Shown here piece by piece: positions 8,957-17,718 of a stretch of 36,451 nt of DNA. Origin of the DNA: Bacteroidota bacterium. GTDB lineage: Bacteria; Bacteroidota; Bacteroidia; Bacteroidales; B39-G9. The position numbers were made by a program, and so were the translations under genes. Location of the stretch: NCBI GenBank assembly GCA_015222055.1, contig JADFUR010000022.1, positions 1 through 36,451 of the forward strand, written 5' to 3'. Under the pieces are notes generated by a model, which did no database searches, was not told where the DNA came from, and worked only from the letters and a program-made list of their open reading frames with translations. The stretch's first letter is position 1; each line of letters opens with the position of its first letter.

Positions 8957-9748
8957 ATGAATTTTCAATTACTTTTTAAATATTTATCATACAAATTTAC
9001 AGCAAGGCACAAATATGGCTATGGTATTCACTCACCATTTGTATTCGATTTGCTAACCAAGACAATAAGAAATTTCAAATCTTTTAATTGTTATAAAGAT
9101 ATTGAAAATATACGAAAAACAGCAAAGCACTCAAAGAAGATAATTGAAGTTGAAGATTTTGGTGCAGGTTCTCATATCTTAAAATCAAATAAACGAAAGA
9201 TAAAAGATATTGCTAAATACTCATTAACAAAAAAGAAATATTCTCAGCTGTTATTCCGTTTGGTCAATCACTTTAAACCTGAAACAATTTTAGAATTTGG
9301 AACTTCGCTGGGTATTACAACAATTTATTTGGCAAAAGGCAACAGCGATGCAAAAGTAATCTCGTTAGAAGGCAGTAAAAAAATTTCGGATGAAGCAAAA
9401 AATAATTTTAAAAAACTCAATATAAAAAATATTAAATTAATTACCGGGGAGTTTGATAAAACATTACCCAAAGCCCTATCAGGAATTAAAAATTTAGATT
9501 TTGTTTTTTTTGATGGTAACCATACTAAAGATGCAACACTATCGTATTTTAATCAATGTTTACCATATGTTTTAAACGACACCGTATTTGTTTTTGATGA
9601 TATTCACTGGTCTGAACAAATGGAAGAAGCCTGGGAAAAAATAAAAAAACATAAGAAAATAACAGTTACAATTGATTTATTTTTTATGGGATTTGTATTT
9701 TTTAGAAAAGAAAATTATTATAAACAAGACTTCAAAATAAGATTTTGA
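8957..9748 (+). CDS. Class I SAM-dependent methyltransferase
   Basis: A 263-residue soluble protein with a Rossmann-type SAM-binding core. Motif I reads EFGTSLGITT (about residue 115), the acidic motif II is SLEGS, and a later LDFVFFDGNHTKD segment resembles the O-methyltransferase / Methyltransf_24 families. The first 100 residues (HKYGYGIHSPFVFDL) are typical of a conserved Bacteroidota group whose substrate I do not know. The ATG at 8957 is preferred to the TTG at 8933 because the latter lies in the promoter. It is followed 100 bases later by the cobalamin adenosyltransferase gene; I see no pathway link between them. Confidence 0.85.
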   Translation: MNFQLLFKYLSYKFTARHKYGYGIHSPFVFDLLTKTIRNFKSFNCYKDIENIRKTAKHSKKIIEVEDFGAGSHILKSNKRKIKDIAKYSLTKKKYSQLLFRLVNHFKPETILEFGTSLGITTIYLAKGNSDAKVISLEGSKKISDEAKNNFKKLNIKNIKLITGEFDKTLPKALSGIKNLDFVFFDGNHTKDATLSYFNQCLPYVLNDTVFVFDDIHWSEQMEEAWEKIKKHKKITVTIDLFFMGFVFFRKENYYKQDFKIRF

Positions 9749-9820
9749 CAAAAAATAAATATTAATAATGATTTGTTAAAAACAAATTGAATAAAAGTTA
9801 TAAAATCTCGGAAATTATTT

Positions 9821-9828
9821 TAAATTTG
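9821..9828 (+). promoter_or_regulatory. Candidate -7 box for the adenosyltransferase gene
   Basis: TAAATTTG matches TAnnTTTG and ends 19 bases before the ATG. I see no convincing -33 element and no cobalamin riboswitch in the 99-base gap. Confidence 0.4.
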
Positions 9829-9847
9829 ATTTTCTTAAAAATTAAAG

Positions 9848-10402
9848 ATGAAAATTTATTCAAAAACAGGAGATTCGGGAACTACCAGTCTTATTGGTGG
9901 TAAAAGGGTAGCAAAATATCACATTAGGCTTAATGCATATGGCACTGTTGATGAACTGAATTCATATGTTGGTTTAATTAAGGAACAAGTTGAAGACGAA
10001 CAAATAAAACAAACATTACTTAAAATTCAGAATAATCTTTTTACAGTTGGTTCTTTTTTAGCACTGGAAAATGAGAAAGATTATGCAAAATTCGAGATTA
10101 AAAAGTTAGAACAAAAGGAAATTGATATTTTAGAGCAAGAAATTGATCAATTTACTGATGAACTTCCCACTTTAAAAAATTTTATTTTGCCGGGAGGTAA
10201 TACTGTTGCTTCATTTTGTCACATAGCGAGAAGTGTTTGCCGAAGAGCAGAAAGAGAGGCAAACTTATTATCTTCAGAAGTAGATATTGATAAAATTTTA
10301 TTAAAATATTTAAATCGATTATCCGATTATTTGTTTGTTTTAGCTCGTATCTTGGTAAAAAAAATTGGTGGGGATGAAATTTATTTGTCTTCAAGGTTGT
10401 AA
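9848..10402 (+). CDS. Corrinoid adenosyltransferase, PduO type
   Basis: A 184-residue ATP:cob(I)alamin adenosyltransferase that transfers the 5'-deoxyadenosyl group of ATP to reduced corrinoid, making coenzyme B12. The ATP-binding N-terminus KIYSKTGDSGTTSLIGG, the VDELNSYVG helix and the RSVCRRAERE motif (about residues 130-140) are diagnostic of the PduO/EutT-like trimeric family. The length is normal. It appears to be a single gene with its own promoter. No other B12 genes are nearby, so it may serve salvage or a B12-dependent enzyme elsewhere. pduO or cobO-type naming is possible; I leave the symbol open. Confidence 0.94.
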   Translation: MKIYSKTGDSGTTSLIGGKRVAKYHIRLNAYGTVDELNSYVGLIKEQVEDEQIKQTLLKIQNNLFTVGSFLALENEKDYAKFEIKKLEQKEIDILEQEIDQFTDELPTLKNFILPGGNTVASFCHIARSVCRRAEREANLLSSEVDIDKILLKYLNRLSDYLFVLARILVKKIGGDEIYLSSRL

Positions 10403-10426
10403 ATTTTGTTTTAATTGTTACTTTTG
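10397..10426 (+). promoter_or_regulatory. Promoter of the DUF2795 gene
   Basis: TTG at 10397-10399, a 19-base spacer and TACTTTTG at 10419-10426 match the Bacteroidota -33/-7 consensus closely. The -33 element overlaps the stop codon region of the adenosyltransferase gene. The ATG is 38 bases beyond the box. Confidence 0.65.
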
Positions 10427-10464
10427 CAAAAAAGTAAGAAAGCATATTTTAAATATTATATAAA

Positions 10465-10686
10465 ATGTATTGGACACTTGAACTAGCATCAAAATTAGAA
10501 GATGCACCCTGGCCTGCAACAAAAGACGAGTTGATTGATTTCAGCATTCGATCTGGTGCACCCCTTGAAGTAATTGAAAATCTACAAGAAATTGAGGATG
10601 AAGGAGAATCTTATGATAGTATTGAAGATATTTGGCCGGATTATCCTAGCAAAGAAGATTTCTTTTTTAATGAAGACGAATATTAA
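10465..10686 (+). CDS. DUF2795 small acidic protein
   Basis: A 73-residue, strongly acidic protein starting MYWTLELASKLEDAPWPATK and ending FFFNEDEY. I recognise this as the short Bacteroidota member of DUF2795, which is highly conserved but of unknown function. It has no signal peptide or membrane segment and is predicted cytosolic. It has its own promoter and a strong terminator, so it is probably an abundant single-gene transcript. The conserved WPATKDEL and SIEDIWPDYP stretches are the family marks. Confidence 0.9.
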   Translation: MYWTLELASKLEDAPWPATKDELIDFSIRSGAPLEVIENLQEIEDEGESYDSIEDIWPDYPSKEDFFFNEDEY

Positions 10687-10697
10687 GTTTAAATAAT

Positions 10698-10727
10698 AAA
10701 AAAGTTGAGAAAATTCTCAACTTTTTT
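10698..10727. terminator. Bidirectional terminator between DUF2795 and the OstA-like gene
   Basis: A 14-bp perfect stem (10698-10711 with 10714-10727), made of GTTGAGAA and its complement flanked by six A and six T, encloses only AA (the effective loop opens somewhat wider). The A and T tracts make it a good intrinsic terminator in both directions. Its right end overlaps the stop codon of the OstA-like gene. Confidence 0.85.
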
Positions 10728-12246
10728 ACCAAATAAAAATATCTGATTTAGATAAAGGTCTTATTTTTTCAAACCATTTAAAATTTTTGAATTTCAACTT
10801 ATTCTCTTCCATTTTATCAAGAGGATATAATGTTTGTGTAGGTTTTTTAAAAAAAACAACTTTTTCGACCTCTCCTTTATCAAGATAAATGTTCATGTTT
10901 TTACATTTTGACTTGTTAACTCCAATTATTTCTCCCTTTTCTTTTGGAAAATAGATTGCTTCACTTTTATTATTAACATTCACAAAATATAATTGGCTAT
11001 TCTTATTAAAATAACCTTTCATGTTAACACCTTTAATTTGGCTAAAATGAGAACTATCTTCTTGCGAAATAATTAAAGATGAGTTAATTAATTCAAAATA
11101 ATCTGCTTTATTATCAGCTAAATGAAAAATTATTTTTTCTCCGGTAATCTGATTATTCTCAGTCCACAAAATTGGACTTTTAAGAATCTGTAAAATAGAA
11201 TCTTTAAAGTTAAAAACAAGAGAATCGCTTCTCAATTGCAAGTCGCTCTTATAAGCCTGAACTTTATTATAAGCTCTTAATATTTGATATGTTCCTGATG
11301 AATCATACTCTGATTTTAAAGTATCGGCATGTAAAAACAAAGAATCGCCATCAGATATTTGAATAAATAGTGCACGTCCTGTTATAAGTCCTTTTTTTTG
11401 TTTTTCATAATAGTCACCATAATCGCCTTTAAGTATTACATTTTGTGTGCTATCAAAAATTTCAATATTTGAATAAGCTTTAACAAAATTATTTTTTCTG
11501 TCAAAATATAAAGTATCAGCAATTAATCGTTGTGTATTGTTTTTAAACAATACATCCTTATTAACAAAGGAAACATCATTAATTGTATTATACCACCCAT
11601 TACTAGCATACATAAAGCTTGTATCGTTTACAATCGTTGTAGGACCACAAAAATAAACAATTTTCGCTTCTGTATTATATTTTAATGTATCGGTAACCAT
11701 TGTGTAGTCTTGATGATTTACAACTACAGAATCTTTAAAGAAGAACATTTTTTCATTCACATGATAATAACCTAAGATACTTTTTAGAGTTGACGTGCTG
11801 TCAATTATTTCGCCACCATTAAAATAATATCCGTAGTTACTATTATTATCAAAGTTGAGGGAATCTGTTTTTAGAGTTATATTACTATCTACAAGAAGAA
11901 TATTGTTTCGAAATTTTGCAATTTTCGAATTCCCATCATATTGTAAAAAGTCACTATTAATATTAATATTATTATTGTTTTCTTTATTAAGATGAACATT
12001 ACTAAAAGCATCGAACATATTTTCTTTTGAATAAAAATATGCACTATCACATGTCATAATAACGCTATCTTGTTGAAAAACAACTTTCCCAATTATTCGT
12101 TTAGCTCCTTTACCTATAGACTTATCCCATAAAATTTTATTTGCCGATTTCAATTCAATTTTTGAAACTTTTTGGGCATAACTATTATTTAAAAAAGTTA
12201 ATATTACCAAGTTAATTAATAATATTTTTGAAAGAATCTGCTTCAT
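10726..12246 (-). CDS. OstA/LptA-like periplasmic protein
   Basis: A secreted protein of 506 residues from the ATG at 12246; a TTG two codons earlier is less likely. The signal peptide MKQILSKILLINLVILTFLN ends at NSYAQ. The rest is a run of beta-strand repeats of the OstA / LptA / LptC jelly-roll type (patterns such as VIMTCDSAYFYSKENMFDAF and ADTLYFDRKNNFVKAYSN). This family carries lipopolysaccharide across the periplasm. It is the last gene of a minus-strand block with SurA-like chaperones, which fold the outer-membrane partner LptD in Proteobacteria. A role in LPS or lipid export is an inference from family and context. Confidence 0.85.
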   Translation of the reverse strand: MKQILSKILLINLVILTFLNNSYAQKVSKIELKSANKILWDKSIGKGAKRIIGKVVFQQDSVIMTCDSAYFYSKENMFDAFSNVHLNKENNNNININSDFLQYDGNSKIAKFRNNILLVDSNITLKTDSLNFDNNSNYGYYFNGGEIIDSTSTLKSILGYYHVNEKMFFFKDSVVVNHQDYTMVTDTLKYNTEAKIVYFCGPTTIVNDTSFMYASNGWYNTINDVSFVNKDVLFKNNTQRLIADTLYFDRKNNFVKAYSNIEIFDSTQNVILKGDYGDYYEKQKKGLITGRALFIQISDGDSLFLHADTLKSEYDSSGTYQILRAYNKVQAYKSDLQLRSDSLVFNFKDSILQILKSPILWTENNQITGEKIIFHLADNKADYFELINSSLIISQEDSSHFSQIKGVNMKGYFNKNSQLYFVNVNNKSEAIYFPKEKGEIIGVNKSKCKNMNIYLDKGEVEKVVFFKKPTQTLYPLDKMEENKLKFKNFKWFEKIRPLSKSDIFIW

Positions 12247-12298
12247 TGACAAGAAGTAATAATTTGTATTATTTTTTTTATTATATTAATTAAAAAGT

Positions 12299-13267
12299 TT
12301 AAGAATTAACCAACTCATTAACAATATTTTCTACAGAGATATTTTCTGCTTCAGCTTTATAATTTTTAATAATTCTATGACGCAATACTGGCAAAGCTAC
12401 AGCTACAACATCTTCAATATCCGGCGAATACTTTCCACTCAAAATTGCGTGCGTTTTAGCTCCCCTAATCATAAATTGAGATGCACGAGGTCCTGCTCCC
12501 CAACTAATATATTTATCAGCTATAGGATGAGACAATTTAGTATTTGGTCGTGTTTTAGTTGCTAATTTAACAGCATATTCGAGCACATTATTGTTTACGG
12601 GAACTTTACTTATCAAATTTTGATAATATAGAATTTCCTCAGCCGACATCTGAACACTTACTTTTTTATTTATATCAGAAGTAGTGTTTTTCACAATAGT
12701 AATTTCATCATTAAAATCGGGATAGTCAAGATTTATGTTAAACATAAATCTATCGAGCTGTGCTTCAGGCAATGGATAAGTACCTTCTTGTTCAATTGGA
12801 TTTTGTGTAGCAAGAACAAAAAAAGGATCTTCTAAACTATAATTAATACCTGCAACAGTAATTGCTTTTTCTTGCATTGCTTCTAATAATGCTGCTTGTG
12901 TTTTAGGCGGGGTTCTATTAATTTCATCAGCTAAAATAATATTAGCAAACAAAGGACCTTTTAGAAACTTAAATTTACGATTTTCATCTAATATTTCAGT
13001 TCCTATAATATCAGAAGGCATAAGATCGGGGGTAAACTGAATACGTTTGTATTTAAGACCTAATGCATCTGAAATTGTATTAACCAAAAGGGTTTTTGCA
13101 AGACCAGGAACACCGACGAGTAAACAATGACCTCCACTTAAAATTGAAATTAAAACCTGACTAACAATTTTATCCTGCCCTATAATAACTTTTTTTATTT
13201 CGCTTAAAAGATTATTGTATGTATTACATAGTTCATCAACAGCTGCAACATCATTTTTAAAATTCAT
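12299..13267 (-). CDS. MoxR-family AAA+ ATPase
   Basis: A 322-residue cytosolic ATPase of the MoxR family, chaperone-like proteins that usually work with von Willebrand A proteins. Walker A is GVPGLAKTLL near residue 60, Walker B is ILADEINRTPPKTQAALLEAMQE near residue 115, and ATQNPIEQEGTYPLPEAQLDRF carries sensor 1 and the arginine region. The C-terminal lid contains GAGPRASQ. The usual partners (DUF58, vWA, BatA/B genes) are absent here; it sits between a SurA-like gene and the OstA-like gene. A hairpin after the SurA-like gene suggests at least partial transcriptional separation. Confidence 0.95.
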   Translation of the reverse strand: MNFKNDVAAVDELCNTYNNLLSEIKKVIIGQDKIVSQVLISILSGGHCLLVGVPGLAKTLLVNTISDALGLKYKRIQFTPDLMPSDIIGTEILDENRKFKFLKGPLFANIILADEINRTPPKTQAALLEAMQEKAITVAGINYSLEDPFFVLATQNPIEQEGTYPLPEAQLDRFMFNINLDYPDFNDEITIVKNTTSDINKKVSVQMSAEEILYYQNLISKVPVNNNVLEYAVKLATKTRPNTKLSHPIADKYISWGAGPRASQFMIRGAKTHAILSGKYSPDIEDVVAVALPVLRHRIIKNYKAEAENISVENIVNELVNS

Positions 13268-13382
13268 ATATATTTTTTTTATTCAGTAAAAAAATAAAGG
13301 GTTTTTAAATGTTCACATATTGCTTTTACTTTTATACTAAAAATTGTTTTTAGCTTAAATTGCTAAATTGTTATATTTAGAA

Positions 13383-13416
13383 AATAATTAGTAGCTGATC
13401 ACAACTGCTAATTATT
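13383..13416 (-). terminator. Hairpin at the end of the SurA-like gene
   Basis: AATAATTAG (13383-13391) pairs with its complement at 13408-13416, and the stem extends past one mismatch. On the minus strand it begins at the stop codon and ends in a short T run, so it probably attenuates read-through into the MoxR gene. Confidence 0.5.
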
Positions 13417-14764
13417 CTTTTACCCACCCTTTATGTTGGAAGTTACAATTTTTATAAGAATCGTTAACTTTAACGAAAGTTATTTTTTGTTTTTTCTCAA
13501 TCCAATCACCAATAAAATCTTGTTTTTTCTCTTCTAGGGCAGCATCTTGAATTTTCTGATAGTCATCTTTCATATTTGCTGTATGAGCATTTGTTTTAGA
13601 TTTTAATTTAATGATTTTAAAAACAAGTTTACCATTACTGTCAACCGATTCGAAAGGTTCTGAGATCTGTCCAACTTTTAAATTCTTAATAGCATGTGCA
13701 AGAGCAGCCTCAAGTTGGTCTAATTCAAAATGAGAAGCATTTGTTTGAGGATTAACAACAATACCTGAATTAAATATTGTTTCTTTATCGTCAGAAAATT
13801 TTAGTACAGCATTTTTAAAACTAATAGAATCTATATTAATCAATGTTCTAACACTATCAAGATAATGTTTAGCATACAGCTTTTTCTTTGACGAAACTTT
13901 CGGTTTAAGTAAAATATGCCTAACATTAATTCTCTCACCTCTTTTTTCAATAAGCTGAATAATGTGATACCCATAATCAGTTTTAACAATTTTTGATACT
14001 TCACCTTCTTTTAAATTAAAGGCAACTGCGGCAAATTCTGGTACTAAGTCACCACGTCCCACAAATCCCAATTCACCTCCTTTTTTTGCTGAACCTGGGT
14101 CTTCAGAGTATAAAACAGCTAATGTTGCAAAATTTTGCTCCTTATTTACTCTTTCTTTAAATTTATGCAATTGATCTTTTACTCTTAAAATCTCATTATC
14201 TTCAATTTTAGGATAATCACAAATTTGTTGAATTTCAACTTCAGACTTTATATATGGCAAGCTGTCTTTTGAAAGTTTTTTAAAAAAAGATCTCACTTCT
14301 GATGGAGTAATTTTTAAATCTTTAGTTATTTCTTGTCTCATTCGTTGAGTAGTAAGCTGTTCTTTAATAACTTTAGCAAATTCATCTTTTATCTCAGCCA
14401 ATGATTTTCCATAAAATTCTTCGAGTTTTTTTTGAGACCCAATTTGAGAAATAAAATATTGAACTCTTCTGTCAAGTTCTGATTTAACCTCTCCCTCTCC
14501 TACTTCAATACTATCAATGACTGCTTGGTTTAGTAATAATTTTTGAAACAACATATCTTCAAAAATCTCACATTTAATATCAGTAGATGAGTAATATCCT
14601 TGTGATTGTAGTTGTAAACGTTGATTTTCAATATCAGATTCTAAAATAATATTTTTACCTACTACACCAATAATTTGGTCAACGACTTTAGTTTGAGCAA
14701 AAATATTACTTGACAAGGTGATAAAGATTAAGAAGGAAATTGTTTTAACTTTTATATTTATCAT
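13412..14764 (-). CDS. SurA-like periplasmic chaperone / peptidylprolyl isomerase
   Basis: A 450-residue secreted protein with signal peptide (cleavage after SNIFA) followed directly by VVDQIIGVVGKNIILESDIE, the hallmark N-terminus of SurA. A parvulin (PpiC) domain covers about residues 175-275, with SEDPGSAKKGGELGF and FGYHII-like TDYGYHIIQL. A second, degenerate parvulin-like domain starts at INVRHILLKP. It should help fold outer-membrane proteins in the periplasm. It lies 11 bases downstream of the lipoprotein gene, so the two are probably cotranscribed. surA is a fair name, but two further parvulin-type genes sit beside it, so one-to-one orthology is uncertain. Confidence 0.92.
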   Translation of the reverse strand: MINIKVKTISFLIFITLSSNIFAQTKVVDQIIGVVGKNIILESDIENQRLQLQSQGYYSSTDIKCEIFEDMLFQKLLLNQAVIDSIEVGEGEVKSELDRRVQYFISQIGSQKKLEEFYGKSLAEIKDEFAKVIKEQLTTQRMRQEITKDLKITPSEVRSFFKKLSKDSLPYIKSEVEIQQICDYPKIEDNEILRVKDQLHKFKERVNKEQNFATLAVLYSEDPGSAKKGGELGFVGRGDLVPEFAAVAFNLKEGEVSKIVKTDYGYHIIQLIEKRGERINVRHILLKPKVSSKKKLYAKHYLDSVRTLINIDSISFKNAVLKFSDDKETIFNSGIVVNPQTNASHFELDQLEAALAHAIKNLKVGQISEPFESVDSNGKLVFKIIKLKSKTNAHTANMKDDYQKIQDAALEEKKQDFIGDWIEKKQKITFVKVNDSYKNCNFQHKGWVKE

Positions 14765-14775
14765 TTTTTTATTTT

Positions 14776-15624
14776 CTAATAATTAACAGTAAATTTTTTT
14801 TTATTTAATGCATCTTCGTAAACATTATTTTCCAATTCGTTAATAAAATGATGTTTTCTTGTATTAACAATAATGTTTTTAATGTCATATTTCACATATA
14901 CTAATGGTGTTGTATCATTTACTAATCGGTATTTTCGAATATTAATAAAATATCGATAAAGAGAATCTTTAACTTCAATTAATCTATGTGTTCGGAGATA
15001 ATGTTCAACATTTAAAACTTTTACAGGAACATCTTTAAATATTGAATTAAAATAATGCCACGACTCACCTGTAATAAATTGAGAAGCATTTTGATAGCAG
15101 TAATCTTCGATATTGTTAATATTATTTTCATTCGGTTTTTTATACCATTGTCTAACATTAAAAGCATCGTAAGCAGATACCGGAACTTTAACATAAAGCA
15201 CTTTAACGATATTGGTTCTCAACTTAAATTCACCTGCATGTTTCTCATAATAAGAATTAATTTCTTCATCAGTAACAATAGTATCCATTTTTTGATTAAT
15301 TAATTGTTGCTCATACTTATAAACTAAAAGAGTTGTTCTGTAATCATCCAAAAGTTTGCTAAGATCTTTTTGCTCATCGGTAAGATTCAATTCGGCTTTC
15401 TGTAACAAAAGCTGTTTAATCATCCAATTATCAACGTAATTCTTAATAAATTTAACACTATCTTCAGGAGTTGAATTTTTAGGTATAACTTCTTTCAATT
15501 CAGACAAATACAAATTTTTATCAAACACATTGGCAATAGATTCCTCACTACCACTATTTGTATATCTTGAGCACGAAAAAAATATAGAACATAATGCGAT
15601 TACTAAAAATATTTTATTCTTCAT
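14776..15624 (-). CDS. Parvulin-related lipoprotein lacking a recognisable PPIase domain
   Basis: A 282-residue lipoprotein: MKNKIFLVIALCSIFFSC ends in a lipobox with Cys18, so it should be anchored to a membrane facing the periplasm. Residues 20-160 resemble the SurA/PrsA chaperone helical region (KNYVDNWMIKQLLLQKAE, TDEEINSYYEKHAGEFKLR). I cannot find the GGxLG and FGxHI marks of an active parvulin domain, so it is probably a chaperone-only paralogue. It is tightly packed between the 647-residue parvulin gene (7 bases) and the SurA-like gene (11 bases), which implies one operon. Confidence 0.82.
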   Translation of the reverse strand: MKNKIFLVIALCSIFFSCSRYTNSGSEESIANVFDKNLYLSELKEVIPKNSTPEDSVKFIKNYVDNWMIKQLLLQKAELNLTDEQKDLSKLLDDYRTTLLVYKYEQQLINQKMDTIVTDEEINSYYEKHAGEFKLRTNIVKVLYVKVPVSAYDAFNVRQWYKKPNENNINNIEDYCYQNASQFITGESWHYFNSIFKDVPVKVLNVEHYLRTHRLIEVKDSLYRYFINIRKYRLVNDTTPLVYVKYDIKNIIVNTRKHHFINELENNVYEDALNKKKFTVNY

Positions 15625-15631
15625 AAATATA

Positions 15632-17575
15632 TTATTTTATTGAATATAACACGTTTCTGTTGATAGTTATTTTATATATTTTTCTTAGATTTTCCGTCCA
15701 TTGTTTTTCTAAATATGTTTGATAATCCGCTGTTATCAGACCTTTTGCTTCGTTTAATTTTTTGTAAGCAGGCTCAATTTTATTTCCATGTAATAGGATA
15801 AATTCTTTGTCATTTTCTTTATAATCACCTTTATTCCAAACATAAAAATCTATAATTTTATTTTCTCCATTTGAAAAAGTACCGTTCACAATTCTAAGAC
15901 TTTCTTTATTCTTTTTATTAAATTTATCTAAAAACATTTTATTCTTTATTTTCTTTTTCGATTTCAATTTTTTTTGCAACTTTTTTTGTATTTTATTATT
16001 GGCACAATAATATATACTTCCGTTATATCTTTCTCCCCACATATAATTTTCTTTATGCTCTTGATAAAATTTCTCTAAACCTAAAGTATCTTGAACTGCC
16101 TTAGACCAAACTAACTCATCGGTAAGTTTAAAAAGCAAAATACCATCATGATATTCTTTCATTAAATATTTAAAATCCGGATATTTATCTTCAAGGTGAT
16201 TTTTTCCATATTCAAGCACTTTTTTGTTTGAGTATCTGGCATACATATCTTTCACATATCCCTTTATTGAAGAGGGTTTTCGTTGTATTTGGAATTTCGA
16301 TATAAACTTTGCAAAATCTTGCTGATTAAAAGCAGTATCTCCTATAACAAAAAGTGCTTTGTTTAACGATGACGCTTTATTAACATCCCAATGTGCATCA
16401 AAAATTGATTTATCAATTAGCTTATAAAATTCATTTAATCTTTTCGTATTTAATTTATAGCTATATTCCTTTTTAATTCTCTCAAGAACAGCTTCTCTTC
16501 CTTTAAAACCACGAGCGTCTCTCGATATTTTATTTTTTAACGTTGGCTTTAATTCCTCATAAGAAACATTTTGCTTTTTATCAATAAGTTTAATAATATG
16601 CCAACCAAAAGCTGTTTGAATTGGTTTAGAAACATCTCCAATATTTTTCAAGCTAAATGCTGCTTTTTCAAATTCAGGAACCATCTTACCTGTACCAAAA
16701 AAAGCCAATTCTCCATTATTCTTTGCAGAAGCTTTATCGTCGGAATATTTTTTTACCATACTGATAAAATCAGCTCCTTCAGTTATACTATCTCTAATAT
16801 CAAAAATTTTCTTCTTAGCAATTTTTTTGACTTCCTGCTTTGCTCTTTTTGGAAGAGCAATCATTATATGAGCAACTTTTACTTTACCTAAATCCAATTT
16901 TTTGTCAATAACTTTCAATATGTGATAGCCAAAACGAGTACGGGCAGGCATAGAAATCTCTCCTACGGGAGTATTGTAAGCTGCAGATTCGAATGGATAA
17001 ACCATTTGGAATGCTGTAAAATATCCTAAATTTCCTTCATTAATTTTTACTGATGGGTCTTCGGAGTTTGCTAATGCTACTTTACCAAATTCAGCTCCTT
17101 TTAACAATTTATTTCGTGCTTGAATAGCTTTATCGTATGCAATTAATGTATCTTTTGGTGAGGCATCTGGATTAACCTTAATTAAAATGTGTGAAACGCG
17201 AACGTCAAATTTTGTTCTATTATAAGCTTCTTGTAAAAGTTCTTCTTCAACTTTTTTATCTGTTAAATAAGGCTTAGCAAGTTGACTACGATAGCCGTTT
17301 AATTCAGTAATAAAACTTTGAGCAGTATCAAAACCAACTTTTTCTGCCTCAAAAACTTTTAGCTTAAAATTAATAAATAATTCAAGATACTCATCTAAGG
17401 ATTTCTTATTAACAGTTTCTGATATTTTAATATTATTATTTTTTTTGTAAATTCTCTCAAATTCTGTCTTAGTAATGTTCTTATTGTCAATAGTTAACAG
17501 GATATCATTATCTTGAGCAAAAACAAATTGCTTGATAAATAAAATTAAAATAATAATAATTAGATGTCGTTTCAT
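15632..17575 (-). CDS. Periplasmic peptidylprolyl isomerase with two parvulin domains
   Basis: A 647-residue secreted folding factor. The ATG at 17575 gives signal peptide MKRHLIIIILILFIKQFVFA; a TTG six codons earlier is less likely. Two successive parvulin domains are visible: VSHILIKV ... GNLGYF ... RFGYHILKV (about residues 125-230), and VAHIMIALP ... GELAFFGTGKMVPEFE ... FGWHIIKLID (about 235-340). The C-terminal 300 residues are Lys-rich and unassigned. It is first in a three-gene parvulin/SurA block and 125 or more bases downstream of guaB. The likely role is folding of outer-membrane or secreted proteins. Confidence 0.92.
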   Translation of the reverse strand: MKRHLIIIILILFIKQFVFAQDNDILLTIDNKNITKTEFERIYKKNNNIKISETVNKKSLDEYLELFINFKLKVFEAEKVGFDTAQSFITELNGYRSQLAKPYLTDKKVEEELLQEAYNRTKFDVRVSHILIKVNPDASPKDTLIAYDKAIQARNKLLKGAEFGKVALANSEDPSVKINEGNLGYFTAFQMVYPFESAAYNTPVGEISMPARTRFGYHILKVIDKKLDLGKVKVAHIMIALPKRAKQEVKKIAKKKIFDIRDSITEGADFISMVKKYSDDKASAKNNGELAFFGTGKMVPEFEKAAFSLKNIGDVSKPIQTAFGWHIIKLIDKKQNVSYEELKPTLKNKISRDARGFKGREAVLERIKKEYSYKLNTKRLNEFYKLIDKSIFDAHWDVNKASSLNKALFVIGDTAFNQQDFAKFISKFQIQRKPSSIKGYVKDMYARYSNKKVLEYGKNHLEDKYPDFKYLMKEYHDGILLFKLTDELVWSKAVQDTLGLEKFYQEHKENYMWGERYNGSIYYCANNKIQKKLQKKLKSKKKIKNKMFLDKFNKKNKESLRIVNGTFSNGENKIIDFYVWNKGDYKENDKEFILLHGNKIEPAYKKLNEAKGLITADYQTYLEKQWTENLRKIYKITINRNVLYSIK

Positions 17576-17718
17576 AACTGTATTTTTTTTCAATTGATAT
17601 TTAATTGTTCAACCTGTTACATATTAATACAAATCAGGCTTGTTCCTTTTAATTTTTAATACAAATTTAATATAAAAAGTAACGATACTATATAAATTTT
17701 ATTATCCAAAAACGAATA

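Noticed and set aside
9749-9847. Cobalamin riboswitch before the adenosyltransferase gene
   Set aside because: The gap is 99 bases of AT-rich sequence with none of the conserved B12-box elements.
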